From assembly GCA_903825695.1 (NCBI GenBank), contig CAIKBP010000153.1, forward strand, positions 1 to 6,864: a stretch of 6,864 bases of DNA, given 5' to 3'. The stretch is from an uncultured Verrucomicrobiota bacterium. Its GTDB lineage: Bacteria > Verrucomicrobiota > Verrucomicrobiia > Palsa-1439. The position numbers were made by a program, and so were the translations under genes. The notes below the pieces were generated by a model that was given only the letters and a program-made list of their open reading frames with translations, ran no database searches and was not told the DNA's origin. How positions within the stretch are numbered: position 1 is the stretch's first letter; each line of letters starts with the position of its first letter. Of this stretch, positions 1-5,332 are shown in pieces.

Positions 1-1
1 C

Positions 2-1327
2 GATCTCATCCCCGAATCGTTCGAACAGCGGGTTGAGTTGCTGGACCTGCCTGAAACGCAAAAGTCACAAAAGAAGATCACACAGGCGGACATCCCAAGG
101 TTGTACCCGCCCGGTTCGGAGGTCATCGTGCAGGTCGTCAAAGGGCCGATAGGCACAAAAGGCCCCCGGATCACGACAAATATAAGTATTCCCGGGCGCT
201 TCCTCGTGCTCATGCCGTTCAACGCGATCCGTGGCGTGTCCCGCAAGATCGAAGACGGTAAGGAACGCCAGCGGCTGAAAAAAATCCTGCAGAAGATGCG
301 GCTGCCCGAAAGCATGGGCGTCATCATCCGCACAGCGGGCGCGGGCCAGCGGGCACGATATTTCGTCCGCGATCTCGAACTCATGTTGTCCACGTGGCGT
401 GAGGTCGAGCAGAAAATCAAAACGGGCGCCACGCCTTCTTGTGTGTTTCAGGAGCCCGATCTGGTGGAACGCACCGTGCGCGATTTCTTAACCGAAGAAG
501 TGGACCGTATCATGGTCGACAACGAGGTGGCCTATGAACGCGTCCGCGACATGGTTGGACGAATCAGCCGGTGGTCGCGCGGCAAGGTGAAATTGTACGG
601 CGAACCGACGCCGCTATTCGTCAAGTTCAACGTCGAACGCCAGATTGAGAACGCATTCCGCCGTCAGGTCTGGCTGAAATCGGGCGGTTATATCTGCGTA
701 GACGAGACTGAAGCGCTTGTCGCCATCGACATCAACACCGGCCGCCACAAATCGCAGAAGGACCTGGAAACAACCATCGTCGAAACAAACCTCGAAGCCG
801 CCGAAGAAATCTGTCGCCAACTCCGTCTACGGAACATCGGCGGACTAATTGTCATCGATTTCATTGACATGCGCCACCGCAGCGACCAGCAGAAGGTTCT
901 TCAGCGGGTGCGCGAGGGACTCAAACGCGACAAAGCCAGGACACGCGTCCTGCCCATCTCGCAACTTGGCCTGTTGGAGATGACCCGCCAGCGCCACAGT
1001 GAAAGCGTCGCCAGTGCGACTTACGAGGATTGCCCGTACTGCAAAGGTCGTGGCATGGTCAAGAGCGAGCTGACCATGTCGGTGGAAATCCAACGGAAAA
1101 TTAGCGAGGTGCTTCGCCGTCTTAAACAACACGGCAAGACCGAGCAACCTCAACTGCGCATTTACGTCAACCCGGATGTGTTGAATCGCCTCCGGACCGA
1201 GGATGAAGCGTTGCTGATGGAATTGGAGAAGGAGCTTTCCGGCAAACTCAGTTTCCGTGCCGACCCCAGCTTCCACCCTGAACAGTTCAAAATCACCGAT
1301 GCCGCGACCGGTAAGGAACTGGATTAG
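2..1327 (+). CDS. rng: Ribonuclease E/G family protein, 5' end outside window
   Basis: Single-strand-specific endoribonuclease of the RNase E/G family, acting in rRNA processing and mRNA decay in the cytoplasm. The frame is open from base 2, so the gene starts upstream; the TTG at 38 is internal. Numbering from that codon, residues about 25-60 are the second half of the S1 RNA-binding domain (VVKGPIGTKGPR). The DNase I-like catalytic core follows, with AIDINTGR (D231, N233) and VIDFIDM (D274). The zinc-link motif CPYC (C332, C335) comes next. The spacings D231-D274 (43) and D231-C332 (101) equal those of E. coli RNase E D303-D346 and D303-C404, so the magnesium site and the inter-subunit zinc link look intact. 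The protein ends about 95 residues after the zinc link, with no long disordered degradosome scaffold, so it resembles RNase G or the catalytic half of RNase E. The next gene on the same strand is larB; no functional link is evident. Confidence 0.95.
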   Translation, partial: DLIPESFEQRVELLDLPETQKSQKKITQADIPRLYPPGSEVIVQVVKGPIGTKGPRITTNISIPGRFLVLMPFNAIRGVSRKIEDGKERQRLKKILQKMRLPESMGVIIRTAGAGQRARYFVRDLELMLSTWREVEQKIKTGATPSCVFQEPDLVERTVRDFLTEEVDRIMVDNEVAYERVRDMVGRISRWSRGKVKLYGEPTPLFVKFNVERQIENAFRRQVWLKSGGYICVDETEALVAIDINTGRHKSQKDLETTIVETNLEAAEEICRQLRLRNIGGLIVIDFIDMRHRSDQQKVLQRVREGLKRDKARTRVLPISQLGLLEMTRQRHSESVASATYEDCPYCKGRGMVKSELTMSVEIQRKISEVLRRLKQHGKTEQPQLRIYVNPDVLNRLRTEDEALLMELEKELSGKLSFRADPSFHPEQFKITDAATGKELD

Positions 1328-1366
1328 CCACCTCTGACAGCAATCAGAATTTGACGGCAAGGCAGT

Positions 1367-1384
1367 CCGCTGTTGCCGCAGCGG
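1367..1384 (+). other. Small GC-rich hairpin between rng and larB
   Basis: CCGCTG and CAGCGG form a perfect 6-bp stem around a 6-nt loop (TTGCCG, 1373-1378), 39 nt after the rng stop codon and 23 nt before the preferred larB start. No run of T follows, so it is not a standard intrinsic terminator. It could be a processing or stabilising hairpin at the rng 3' end, or chance. The loop also reads as a weak -35 box, with TACCAT 17 nt downstream (1396-1401). Confidence 0.2.
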
Positions 1385-1407
1385 TCGTCCACTGTTACCA
1401 TAATTGC

Positions 1408-2175
1408 GTGAACGAAGCCAAACTCAGCCAACTGCTGACCGCTGTCCGCGCGGGCCGCAAGTCTGTTAATGGGGTACTGCGCGAACTGAAGTCGCTCGGC
1501 ATTCACAATCTGAAGTTCGCGCGCGTGGACGGCCATCGCTCGTTGCGCAAGGGTTTCCCGGAGGTAATCTACTGCGAAGGTAAAACGTCTGGGCAGGTCG
1601 TCAAGATCGCGAAGAAGATTCTCCAGCACAACGATAACCTCCTCGCCACCCGTGCCAACAGGGAAACCTACCGGGCCGTCAAACGCGCGTTCCCGAAAGC
1701 CCGGTACCATGAAGCCGCCAGCGCCATCACTGTCGTCCGCAAACCGCTACAAAAGCGCACCGGCACGATTGCCGTCCTCTGCGCAGGGACAACCGACATT
1801 CCGGTCGCCGAGGAAGCCGTCGTCACTGCCGAGATCATGGGCAACCGCGTGAAACGATTCTACGACGTGGGCGTGGCGGGGCTCCACCGATTGCTTGCGA
1901 TCAACGAAGAACTCCTCGACGCCAACGTTCTCATCGTAGTCGCCGGCATGGAAGGCGCACTGCCGAGTGTCGTCGGCGGCCTCGTGGACAAACCGGTCAT
2001 CGCCGTGCCCACCAGCGTCGGTTACGGCGCGAGCTTTGGCGGCATCGCCGCGCTGCTGGCGATGCTGAACTCCTGCGCCAGCGGCGTCACCGTCGTCAAT
2101 ATTAACAACGGCTTCGGCGCCGGCTACGCGGCGAGTTTGATAAACGATCTCTCAGCCGCTAATAAACACGCATGA
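1408..2175 (+). CDS. larB: LarB: pyridinium-3,5-biscarboxylate mononucleotide synthase
   Basis: First enzyme of nickel-pincer nucleotide synthesis. It carboxylates the pyridine ring of nicotinic acid adenine dinucleotide and hydrolyses off AMP, giving the dicarboxylate mononucleotide used next by LarE. The N-terminal part carries the LarB signature (FARVDGHRSLRKGFPEVIYC). From about residue 115 there is a PurE-like AIR-carboxylase fold: GTTDIPVAEEA, the Gly-rich AGMEGALPSVVGGL, then the VGYGASFGG and NNGFGAGYAA stretches. Cys223, in NSCASG, sits where the catalytic cysteine of Lactiplantibacillus plantarum LarB (C221) is expected. The GTG at 1408 gives 255 aa, close to the usual family length, and begins directly with a typical NEAKLSQLLTAV helix. 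An in-frame TTG at 1351 would add 19 atypical residues. Neither start has a clear Shine-Dalgarno site. The last residues (SAANKHA) run into a repeat-like AT-rich stretch. larC follows after 51 bp. Confidence 0.92.
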   Translation: MNEAKLSQLLTAVRAGRKSVNGVLRELKSLGIHNLKFARVDGHRSLRKGFPEVIYCEGKTSGQVVKIAKKILQHNDNLLATRANRETYRAVKRAFPKARYHEAASAITVVRKPLQKRTGTIAVLCAGTTDIPVAEEAVVTAEIMGNRVKRFYDVGVAGLHRLLAINEELLDANVLIVVAGMEGALPSVVGGLVDKPVIAVPTSVGYGASFGGIAALLAMLNSCASGVTVVNINNGFGAGYAASLINDLSAANKHA

Positions 2176-2215
2176 ACACATATTTGTTTTCCTATTCGCG
2201 TCTGTTTGCGTTCAT
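2157..2215 (+). repeat. Degenerate inverted, ~10-nt-phased element between larB and larC
   Basis: This AT-richer stretch covers the last codons of larB and most of the 51-bp gap before larC. The left arm holds AACACGCATG and AACACATATT in tandem (2165-2184, 7 of 10 matching). The right arm holds TTCGCGTCTG and TTTGCGTTCA (2195-2214, 6 of 10). The arms are inverted relative to each other: ATGAACACA (2172-2180) pairs with TGCGTTCAT (2207-2215) at 8 of 9 positions around a 26-nt loop. From memory it resembles widespread intergenic repeats built of AATGAACACG-like words. It could be a remnant repeat or an mRNA hairpin between the two genes. Confidence 0.4.
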
Positions 2216-2226
2216 AAGCCATTGAA

Positions 2227-3468
2227 ATGAAACTCCTCTACCTCGACTGCTTTGCTGGTATTAGCGGCGACATGTTTCTCGGCGCGCTGCTCGATCTCGG
2301 CGTGTCGGAGAACGCGCTGCGCGCCGAACTCGCGAAGCTCAAGCTGCCCGGCTACACGATCTCGACTCGGCGCGTGGTGAAGCAGAACATTTCGGCAACG
2401 AAGTTTGATTGCATCGTGGCAGAGCATGCGGTGCATCACCCACCTTCGCCGAGGCTACGGCGGGCAAGCCGTGGTTACAAGGAAATCGCTGCGATGATCG
2501 AGAAGAGCGCATTGACGAAGAATGTGAAGCGACGCGCATTGAGCGTGTTCAAACGACTCGGCATGGCTGAGGCAAAGATTCATGGCGTGCCGCTGGAAAA
2601 AATCCATTTCCACGAGATCGGCGCAGTGGATTCTATCGTGGACATTGTCGGCGCCTGCGTCGCGCTGGAAACACTTGGCGTGGATGAGGTGCAAGCCTCA
2701 CCGCTGCGGCTTGGCTCGGGTTTCGTCGAGACCGCGCATGGACGGTTTCCCATTCCCGCGCCAGCAACGCTTGAATTGTTGAAAGGCGTGCCCACACAAC
2801 TTTCTATCGAGTCCGGCGAATTGGTCACACCGACGGGTGCGGCGATTCTCGCCGAGTTCTGCGCGAAGTTCGGCCCGATGCCAGCGATGAGCATTGAAAA
2901 GATTGGCTACGGCGCCGGCTCACGCGATTTGGATAAGACGCCGAACGTTTTGCGGGCTGTTCTTGGGCGGGCAGCGAGCGCCCTCCTTCGCCAAGGCTAC
3001 GGCGGGCAGGCAAGCATGGGTAAAGAACATGACACGGTGGCGATTATCGAGACTAACATTGACGATATGAACCCGCAATTGTTCGGTGATGTGATGGAGC
3101 GGTTGCTGACGGCTGGTGCGCTCGATGTGTTCATGACGCCTGTGCAGATGAAGAAAAACCGGCCGGGCACGTTGCTGACCGTGCTTTGCGAGCGGAACGA
3201 CGTGGATCGCATGGCGGAACTGTTGCTCACGCACACAACGAGTTTCGGTGTGCGGGTACACGAAGCGCAACGGCGCAAGCTGGCCCGTGAAATCGTGAAG
3301 GTGAAGACGAAGTTCGGGCCAATCGAGGTGAAAATCGGACGGCTCGCCGGCAAGATTGTCTCGCGCTCACCGGAGCACGAGTCGTGTAAACGAGCCGCGG
3401 ACAAGGCGGGCGTCGCGGTCAAAGAGGTTTACAGCGAGGCTGCGCGTGTGGCGGAGGAAACGTTATGA
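2227..3468 (+). CDS. larC: LarC: nickel-pincer cofactor nickel insertase (cyclometallase)
   Basis: CTP-dependent enzyme that inserts nickel into pyridinium-3,5-bisthiocarboxylic acid mononucleotide, completing the cofactor of LarA-type racemases. The start MKLLYLDCFAGISGDMFLGALL is the classic LarC N-terminus. Other hallmarks are HFHEIGAVDSIVDIVGA (about 127-142), ELVTPTGAA (about 198-206), ETNIDDMNPQ (from 275) and MKKNRPGTLL (from 308). The first two thirds correspond to LarC1 and the rest to LarC2. In L. plantarum the two halves are joined by programmed frameshifting; here they are one continuous 413-aa frame. Residues 73-81 and 253-262 are encoded by two copies of a 27-bp DNA element and look like added surface-loop residues. 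They keep the frame, so the protein is probably functional. The ATG at 2227 has no clear Shine-Dalgarno site. The stop overlaps the next start as ATGA. Confidence 0.95.
   Translation: MKLLYLDCFAGISGDMFLGALLDLGVSENALRAELAKLKLPGYTISTRRVVKQNISATKFDCIVAEHAVHHPPSPRLRRASRGYKEIAAMIEKSALTKNVKRRALSVFKRLGMAEAKIHGVPLEKIHFHEIGAVDSIVDIVGACVALETLGVDEVQASPLRLGSGFVETAHGRFPIPAPATLELLKGVPTQLSIESGELVTPTGAAILAEFCAKFGPMPAMSIEKIGYGAGSRDLDKTPNVLRAVLGRAASALLRQGYGGQASMGKEHDTVAIIETNIDDMNPQLFGDVMERLLTAGALDVFMTPVQMKKNRPGTLLTVLCERNDVDRMAELLLTHTTSFGVRVHEAQRRKLAREIVKVKTKFGPIEVKIGRLAGKIVSRSPEHESCKRAADKAGVAVKEVYSEAARVAEETL
2443..2469 (+). repeat. 27-bp dispersed element, copy 1, inside larC
   Basis: This stretch begins CCTTCGCCGAGGCTACGG and matches 2985-3011 on the same strand at 25 of 27 positions. 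Here it is read from codon position 1, giving PSPRLRRAS (residues 73-81). It contains short inverted words (CGCC and GGCG about the GAGGCTAC core). It falls between a His-containing loop (EHAVHH) and RGYKEIAAMI, a place where LarC proteins vary in length and are often His-rich. No target-site duplication is evident. Confidence 0.75.
2985..3011 (+). repeat. 27-bp dispersed element, copy 2, inside larC
   Basis: This stretch begins CCTTCGCCAAGGCTACGG and matches 2443-2469 except at two positions. It starts at codon position 3, so the protein reads LRQGYGGQA (within residues 253-262), wholly unlike copy 1. CCTT-CGCC-AAGG makes a small perfect inverted repeat at its left end. It lies in the linker between the LarC1-like domain (ending NVLRAVLG) and the LarC2-like domain (starting VAIIETNIDDMNP). 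The bases just before it (GGGC, 7 nt, GCCC at 2969-2983) may belong to a longer form of the element. Confidence 0.75.
3453..3457 (+). promoter_or_regulatory. Shine-Dalgarno site of the Trm112-like gene
   Basis: GGAGG lies inside the end of larC, 7 nt before the ATG at 3465. It is the best ribosome-binding site in the left block. It supports the small gene as real and suggests it recruits ribosomes itself as well as being coupled to larC. Confidence 0.75.
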
Positions 3469-3638
3469 TCGACAAGGAACTGCTGGAGATTATGGCCTGT
3501 CCGCAGTGCAAAGCGGCAGTTAAGCTGGAAGGCGAGAAGATCGTCTGCACCAATCCGGGATGCGGGTTGTGCTACCCCATCCGCGATGGCATTCCGGTCA
3601 TGCTGATCGACGAGGCCGAAAAACCGCAAAGCCGATGA
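3465..3638 (+). CDS. Trm112-like (UPF0434 family) small zinc protein
   Basis: A 57-aa protein whose start ATG overlaps the larC stop (ATGA, 3465-3468). It begins MIDKELLEIMACPQC and ends with the family hallmark YPIRDGIPVMLIDEA. Cys12 and Cys15 form the first CxxC knuckle; Cys28, Cys33 and Cys36 supply the other side of a probable zinc ribbon. The eukaryotic and archaeal Trm112 protein activates several methyltransferases. Bacterial members (such as YcaR) are small single-domain proteins of poorly known role and are often found next to cell-envelope genes. The length is normal for the family. The gene is flanked by overlaps on both sides (larC upstream, glycosyltransferase downstream), so the three products are probably made together. 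Identity is secure; the partner is unknown. Confidence 0.9.
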   Translation: MIDKELLEIMACPQCKAAVKLEGEKIVCTNPGCGLCYPIRDGIPVMLIDEAEKPQSR

Positions 3639-4372
3639 CTGAACCAACTCTTTCGATCATCATTCCAGCGTGGAATGAAGAGAACTACATCGGTCGCACG
3701 CTTGAATCACTCAAGCGCGCCGCCTCAATTTACGAGCGCGAGCGCGGTGCAGCCACTGAACTCATTGTGGTGGACAATAACAGCACCGACCGCACCGCCG
3801 CGGTGGCGCGTGACCACGGCGCGATTGTCGTTTTCGAACCGATCAACAACATCGGCAAGGCCCGCAACGCCGGCGTGCGGGCCGCACGTGGCAGGCTCAT
3901 CGCATTCTGTGACGCCGACAATCAGGTCACCGAAAACCTGCTCGTCCTCATTCACGATCACCTGAGCAACCCGAAGATCGTGGGCGGCGGCACGTGGATC
4001 GAACCGGAGCGCCACAACCTCAAGATCAACTTCTTCTATTTCATCTGGCACATCTACGTGCGGTTCAGCCGCGTTGGCGTTGGGATGATGCATTGTTGCA
4101 AAACCGATTTCGAATCGATTGGCGGTTTTGATGAAACCATGTACACCGCCGAGGACGTGCAACTGGCTTATGACCTGCGCAAGATCGGAAAACCACGCGG
4201 CCAGAAGTTCGAACTCGTTCACAAAGGTTGGATCATCACTTCGACGCGCAAGATAGACCAGACCCCGTTATGGGTGATGATCTACAAGCTCATCGGCTTT
4301 GGGTTTGGCATGCAGAAGAAACTTCGAAACAAAGAATACTGCGAGCATTGGTACGACAAGGCCGCGCGTTAG
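3635..4372 (+). CDS. Family 2 (GT-A fold) glycosyltransferase
   Basis: A 245-aa enzyme predicted to move a sugar from a nucleotide-sugar to an unknown acceptor, on the cytoplasmic side. The N-terminus LSIIIPAWNEENYIGRTLES (residues 6-25) is the GT2 nucleotide-binding start. VVDNNSTDRT (45-54) is the next conserved strand and loop. DAD (93-95) is the metal-binding DxD motif. GGFDETMYTAEDVQLAYDL (163-181) carries the acceptor-side ED pair. One moderately hydrophobic stretch (about 132-152) is not a convincing membrane helix, so the protein is probably soluble or peripheral. I chose the ATG at 3635 because it overlaps the previous stop as ATGA and starts exactly where the fold begins. The in-frame ATG at 3560 would add 25 non-homologous residues inside the Trm112-like gene. 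No strong Shine-Dalgarno site is seen, which fits coupling. The specific substrate cannot be deduced. Confidence 0.9.
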   Translation: MTEPTLSIIIPAWNEENYIGRTLESLKRAASIYERERGAATELIVVDNNSTDRTAAVARDHGAIVVFEPINNIGKARNAGVRAARGRLIAFCDADNQVTENLLVLIHDHLSNPKIVGGGTWIEPERHNLKINFFYFIWHIYVRFSRVGVGMMHCCKTDFESIGGFDETMYTAEDVQLAYDLRKIGKPRGQKFELVHKGWIITSTRKIDQTPLWVMIYKLIGFGFGMQKKLRNKEYCEHWYDKAAR

Positions 4373-4635
4373 GGTTGTTTCTTGCCGCGCACCTTGTCCA
4401 CAGCGTTCTTGGCCGTGTCCTGCATTTTTGTCTTAAGTTTGTGCGCCCACACGAAATCCACCGCGAGAATGCTTAAGCCCAAGAAGATTGTCAGCAGTCC
4501 CGGTCCCGGCACGCCGGGGATTGCCATGATGACGCCGGCGATCACCACTACGATGCCCGCCGTGATGCGGACGACGCGTTTGGCGTGATGAATCAACCAG
4601 TTCATTGTGAGCGCACCATAGAACACGGGCCGCAT
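4369..4635 (-). CDS. PGPGW-type small two-helix membrane protein
   Basis: An 88-aa inner-membrane protein of unknown function. A short amphipathic start is followed by a first membrane helix (about 21-39, VVRITAGIVVVIAGVIMAI). Next are the turn PGVPGPG (40-46) and a second helix (about 47-63, ending VDFVWAH). A Lys-rich cytoplasmic tail (KLKTKMQDTAKNAVDKVRGKK) closes the protein. The PGPG turn between two helices, with the second ending near W-A, is the mark of the PGPGW putative transmembrane family. The ATG at 4635 has AGGG 8 nt upstream. An internal ATG at 4605 would remove ten residues and has no visible Shine-Dalgarno site. The TAA stop overlaps the convergent glycosyltransferase stop by 4 nt. 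The gene is divergent from sodB. Confidence 0.8.
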   Translation of the reverse strand: MRPVFYGALTMNWLIHHAKRVVRITAGIVVVIAGVIMAIPGVPGPGLLTIFLGLSILAVDFVWAHKLKTKMQDTAKNAVDKVRGKKQP

Positions 4636-4636
4636 A

Positions 4637-4665
4637 TTGACAACCCTGCCTCGGCAGACTAGGGT
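4637..4665 (+). promoter_or_regulatory. Predicted sigma70-type promoter of sodB
   Basis: A perfect -35 box TTGACA (4637-4642), a 17-nt spacer and TAGGGT (4660-4665) as the -10 box, which keeps the T, A and final T of TAnnnT. Transcription would start near 4672, about 37 nt before the sodB ATG. AACCCT (4642-4647, offset by one) and AGGGTT (4661-4666) are inverted repeats within the promoter and could form a hairpin or an operator. The -35 box begins 2 nt from the start codon of the divergent membrane-protein gene. Confidence 0.5.
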
Positions 4666-4694
4666 TCAATCAATTAGCGCAACCAAAGGAACGA

Positions 4695-4700
4695 AAGGAG
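4695..4700 (+). promoter_or_regulatory. Shine-Dalgarno site of sodB
   Basis: AAGGAG lies 8 nt before the ATG at 4709. It fixes the start there and rules out the upstream in-frame codon at 4637, which lies inside the predicted promoter. Confidence 0.85.
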
Positions 4701-4708
4701 TCTTGGTT

Positions 4709-5302
4709 ATGGTACATCAACTGCCCAAACTGCCATACGCGCAGGACGCATTGGAGCCGCACATTGACGCCACTACCGTGGGAATCCATTACGGGAAACA
4801 TCACCAAGCCTATGTGGACAACCTTAACAAGCTCATTCCAAACACAGAGTTCGCCGAGTTGTCGCTGGATAAGATTATCGTAAAAGCGCAGCCCGGCCCG
4901 ATCTTCAACAATGCGGCGCAGGTATGGAACCACACCTTTTATTGGGAAGGCCTGAAACCCAAAGGAGGCGGCAAGCCGGGCACCGAATTGGCTGCCGCGC
5001 TCGACAAAGTCTTCGGCTCTTTCACCAATTTCCAACAACAGTTCACGCAAGCCGCGGTGACGCAATTCGGTTCCGGCTGGGCATGGCTCGTGAAGAAGAA
5101 AGACGGGACCTTGGGTGTAGTGCAAACTGGCAACGCAGGCAATCCACTGACCACCGGCGATGTGCCGTTGCTCACCTGCGACGTGTGGGAACACGCTTAC
5201 TACCTCAAATACCAAAACCGCCGGGCCGAGTACGTGGCGGCGTGGTGGAACGTCGTTAATTGGGATGCCGTGGCGGCGCGTTGCGCCAAGGCGAAGAAGT
5301 AG
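4709..5302 (+). CDS. sodB: Superoxide dismutase, iron type
   Basis: A 197-aa Fe/Mn-family superoxide dismutase that converts superoxide to hydrogen peroxide and oxygen in the cytoplasm. The metal ligands are all present: His27 (within GIHYGKHH), His75 (within AAQVWNHTFYW), Asp158 and His162 (DVWEH). Gln71 in NNAAQVWNH is the outer-sphere glutamine position of iron enzymes. The later manganese-type glutamine is absent (TGNAGNPL at 140-147). The sequence follows E. coli SodB closely, including ELPxLPYAxDALxPHI-like N-terminal residues, FGSGWAWLV and the C-terminal NVVNWDAVA, so iron or cambialistic use is likely. There is no signal peptide. The gene stands alone, with its own predicted promoter and Shine-Dalgarno site, and is convergent with nadA across a 30-bp gap with no clear terminator hairpin. 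Calling it sodB and not sodA rests on the Gln position and overall likeness. Confidence 0.93.
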   Translation: MVHQLPKLPYAQDALEPHIDATTVGIHYGKHHQAYVDNLNKLIPNTEFAELSLDKIIVKAQPGPIFNNAAQVWNHTFYWEGLKPKGGGKPGTELAAALDKVFGSFTNFQQQFTQAAVTQFGSGWAWLVKKKDGTLGVVQTGNAGNPLTTGDVPLLTCDVWEHAYYLKYQNRRAEYVAAWWNVVNWDAVAARCAKAKK

Positions 5303-5332
5303 TTTCTCGCTGACATCACGGCGGGGGCGGGG

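Noticed and set aside
845..1360. 171-codon open frame on the - strand
   Set aside because: It lies wholly opposite the conserved RNase E/G catalytic region, and its translation shows no recognisable domain. It is a shadow of GC-rich codon use.
2443..3011. The two larC repeats as a protein-level duplication
   Set aside because: The two copies are in different reading frames and encode unrelated peptides, so the similarity is in the DNA only.
2960..3050. Programmed frameshift between larC1 and larC2
   Set aside because: The larC frame is continuous through the junction with no stop and no obvious slippery heptamer.
3560..3634. N-terminal extension of the glycosyltransferase from the ATG at 3560
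   Set aside because: The extra 25 residues lie inside the Trm112-like gene and have no GT2 similarity. The ATGA overlap at 3635 is the better start.
3725..4222. 165-codon open frame on the - strand opposite the glycosyltransferase
   Set aside because: It is antisense to a well-conserved GT2 fold, and nothing in its translation is recognisable.
4637..4708. Longer superoxide dismutase start at the upstream in-frame codon
   Set aside because: It would place the predicted promoter inside the coding region. The AAGGAG site 8 nt before 4709 and the SodB N-terminus both fit the later start.
4670..5215. 181-codon open frame on the - strand opposite sodB
   Set aside because: The + strand frame has all four metal ligands and a strong Shine-Dalgarno site. 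The antisense translation has no family likeness.
5303..5332. Bidirectional terminator between sodB and nadA
   Set aside because: The 30-bp gap is G-rich on its right side but has no stem with a convincing T run on either strand.
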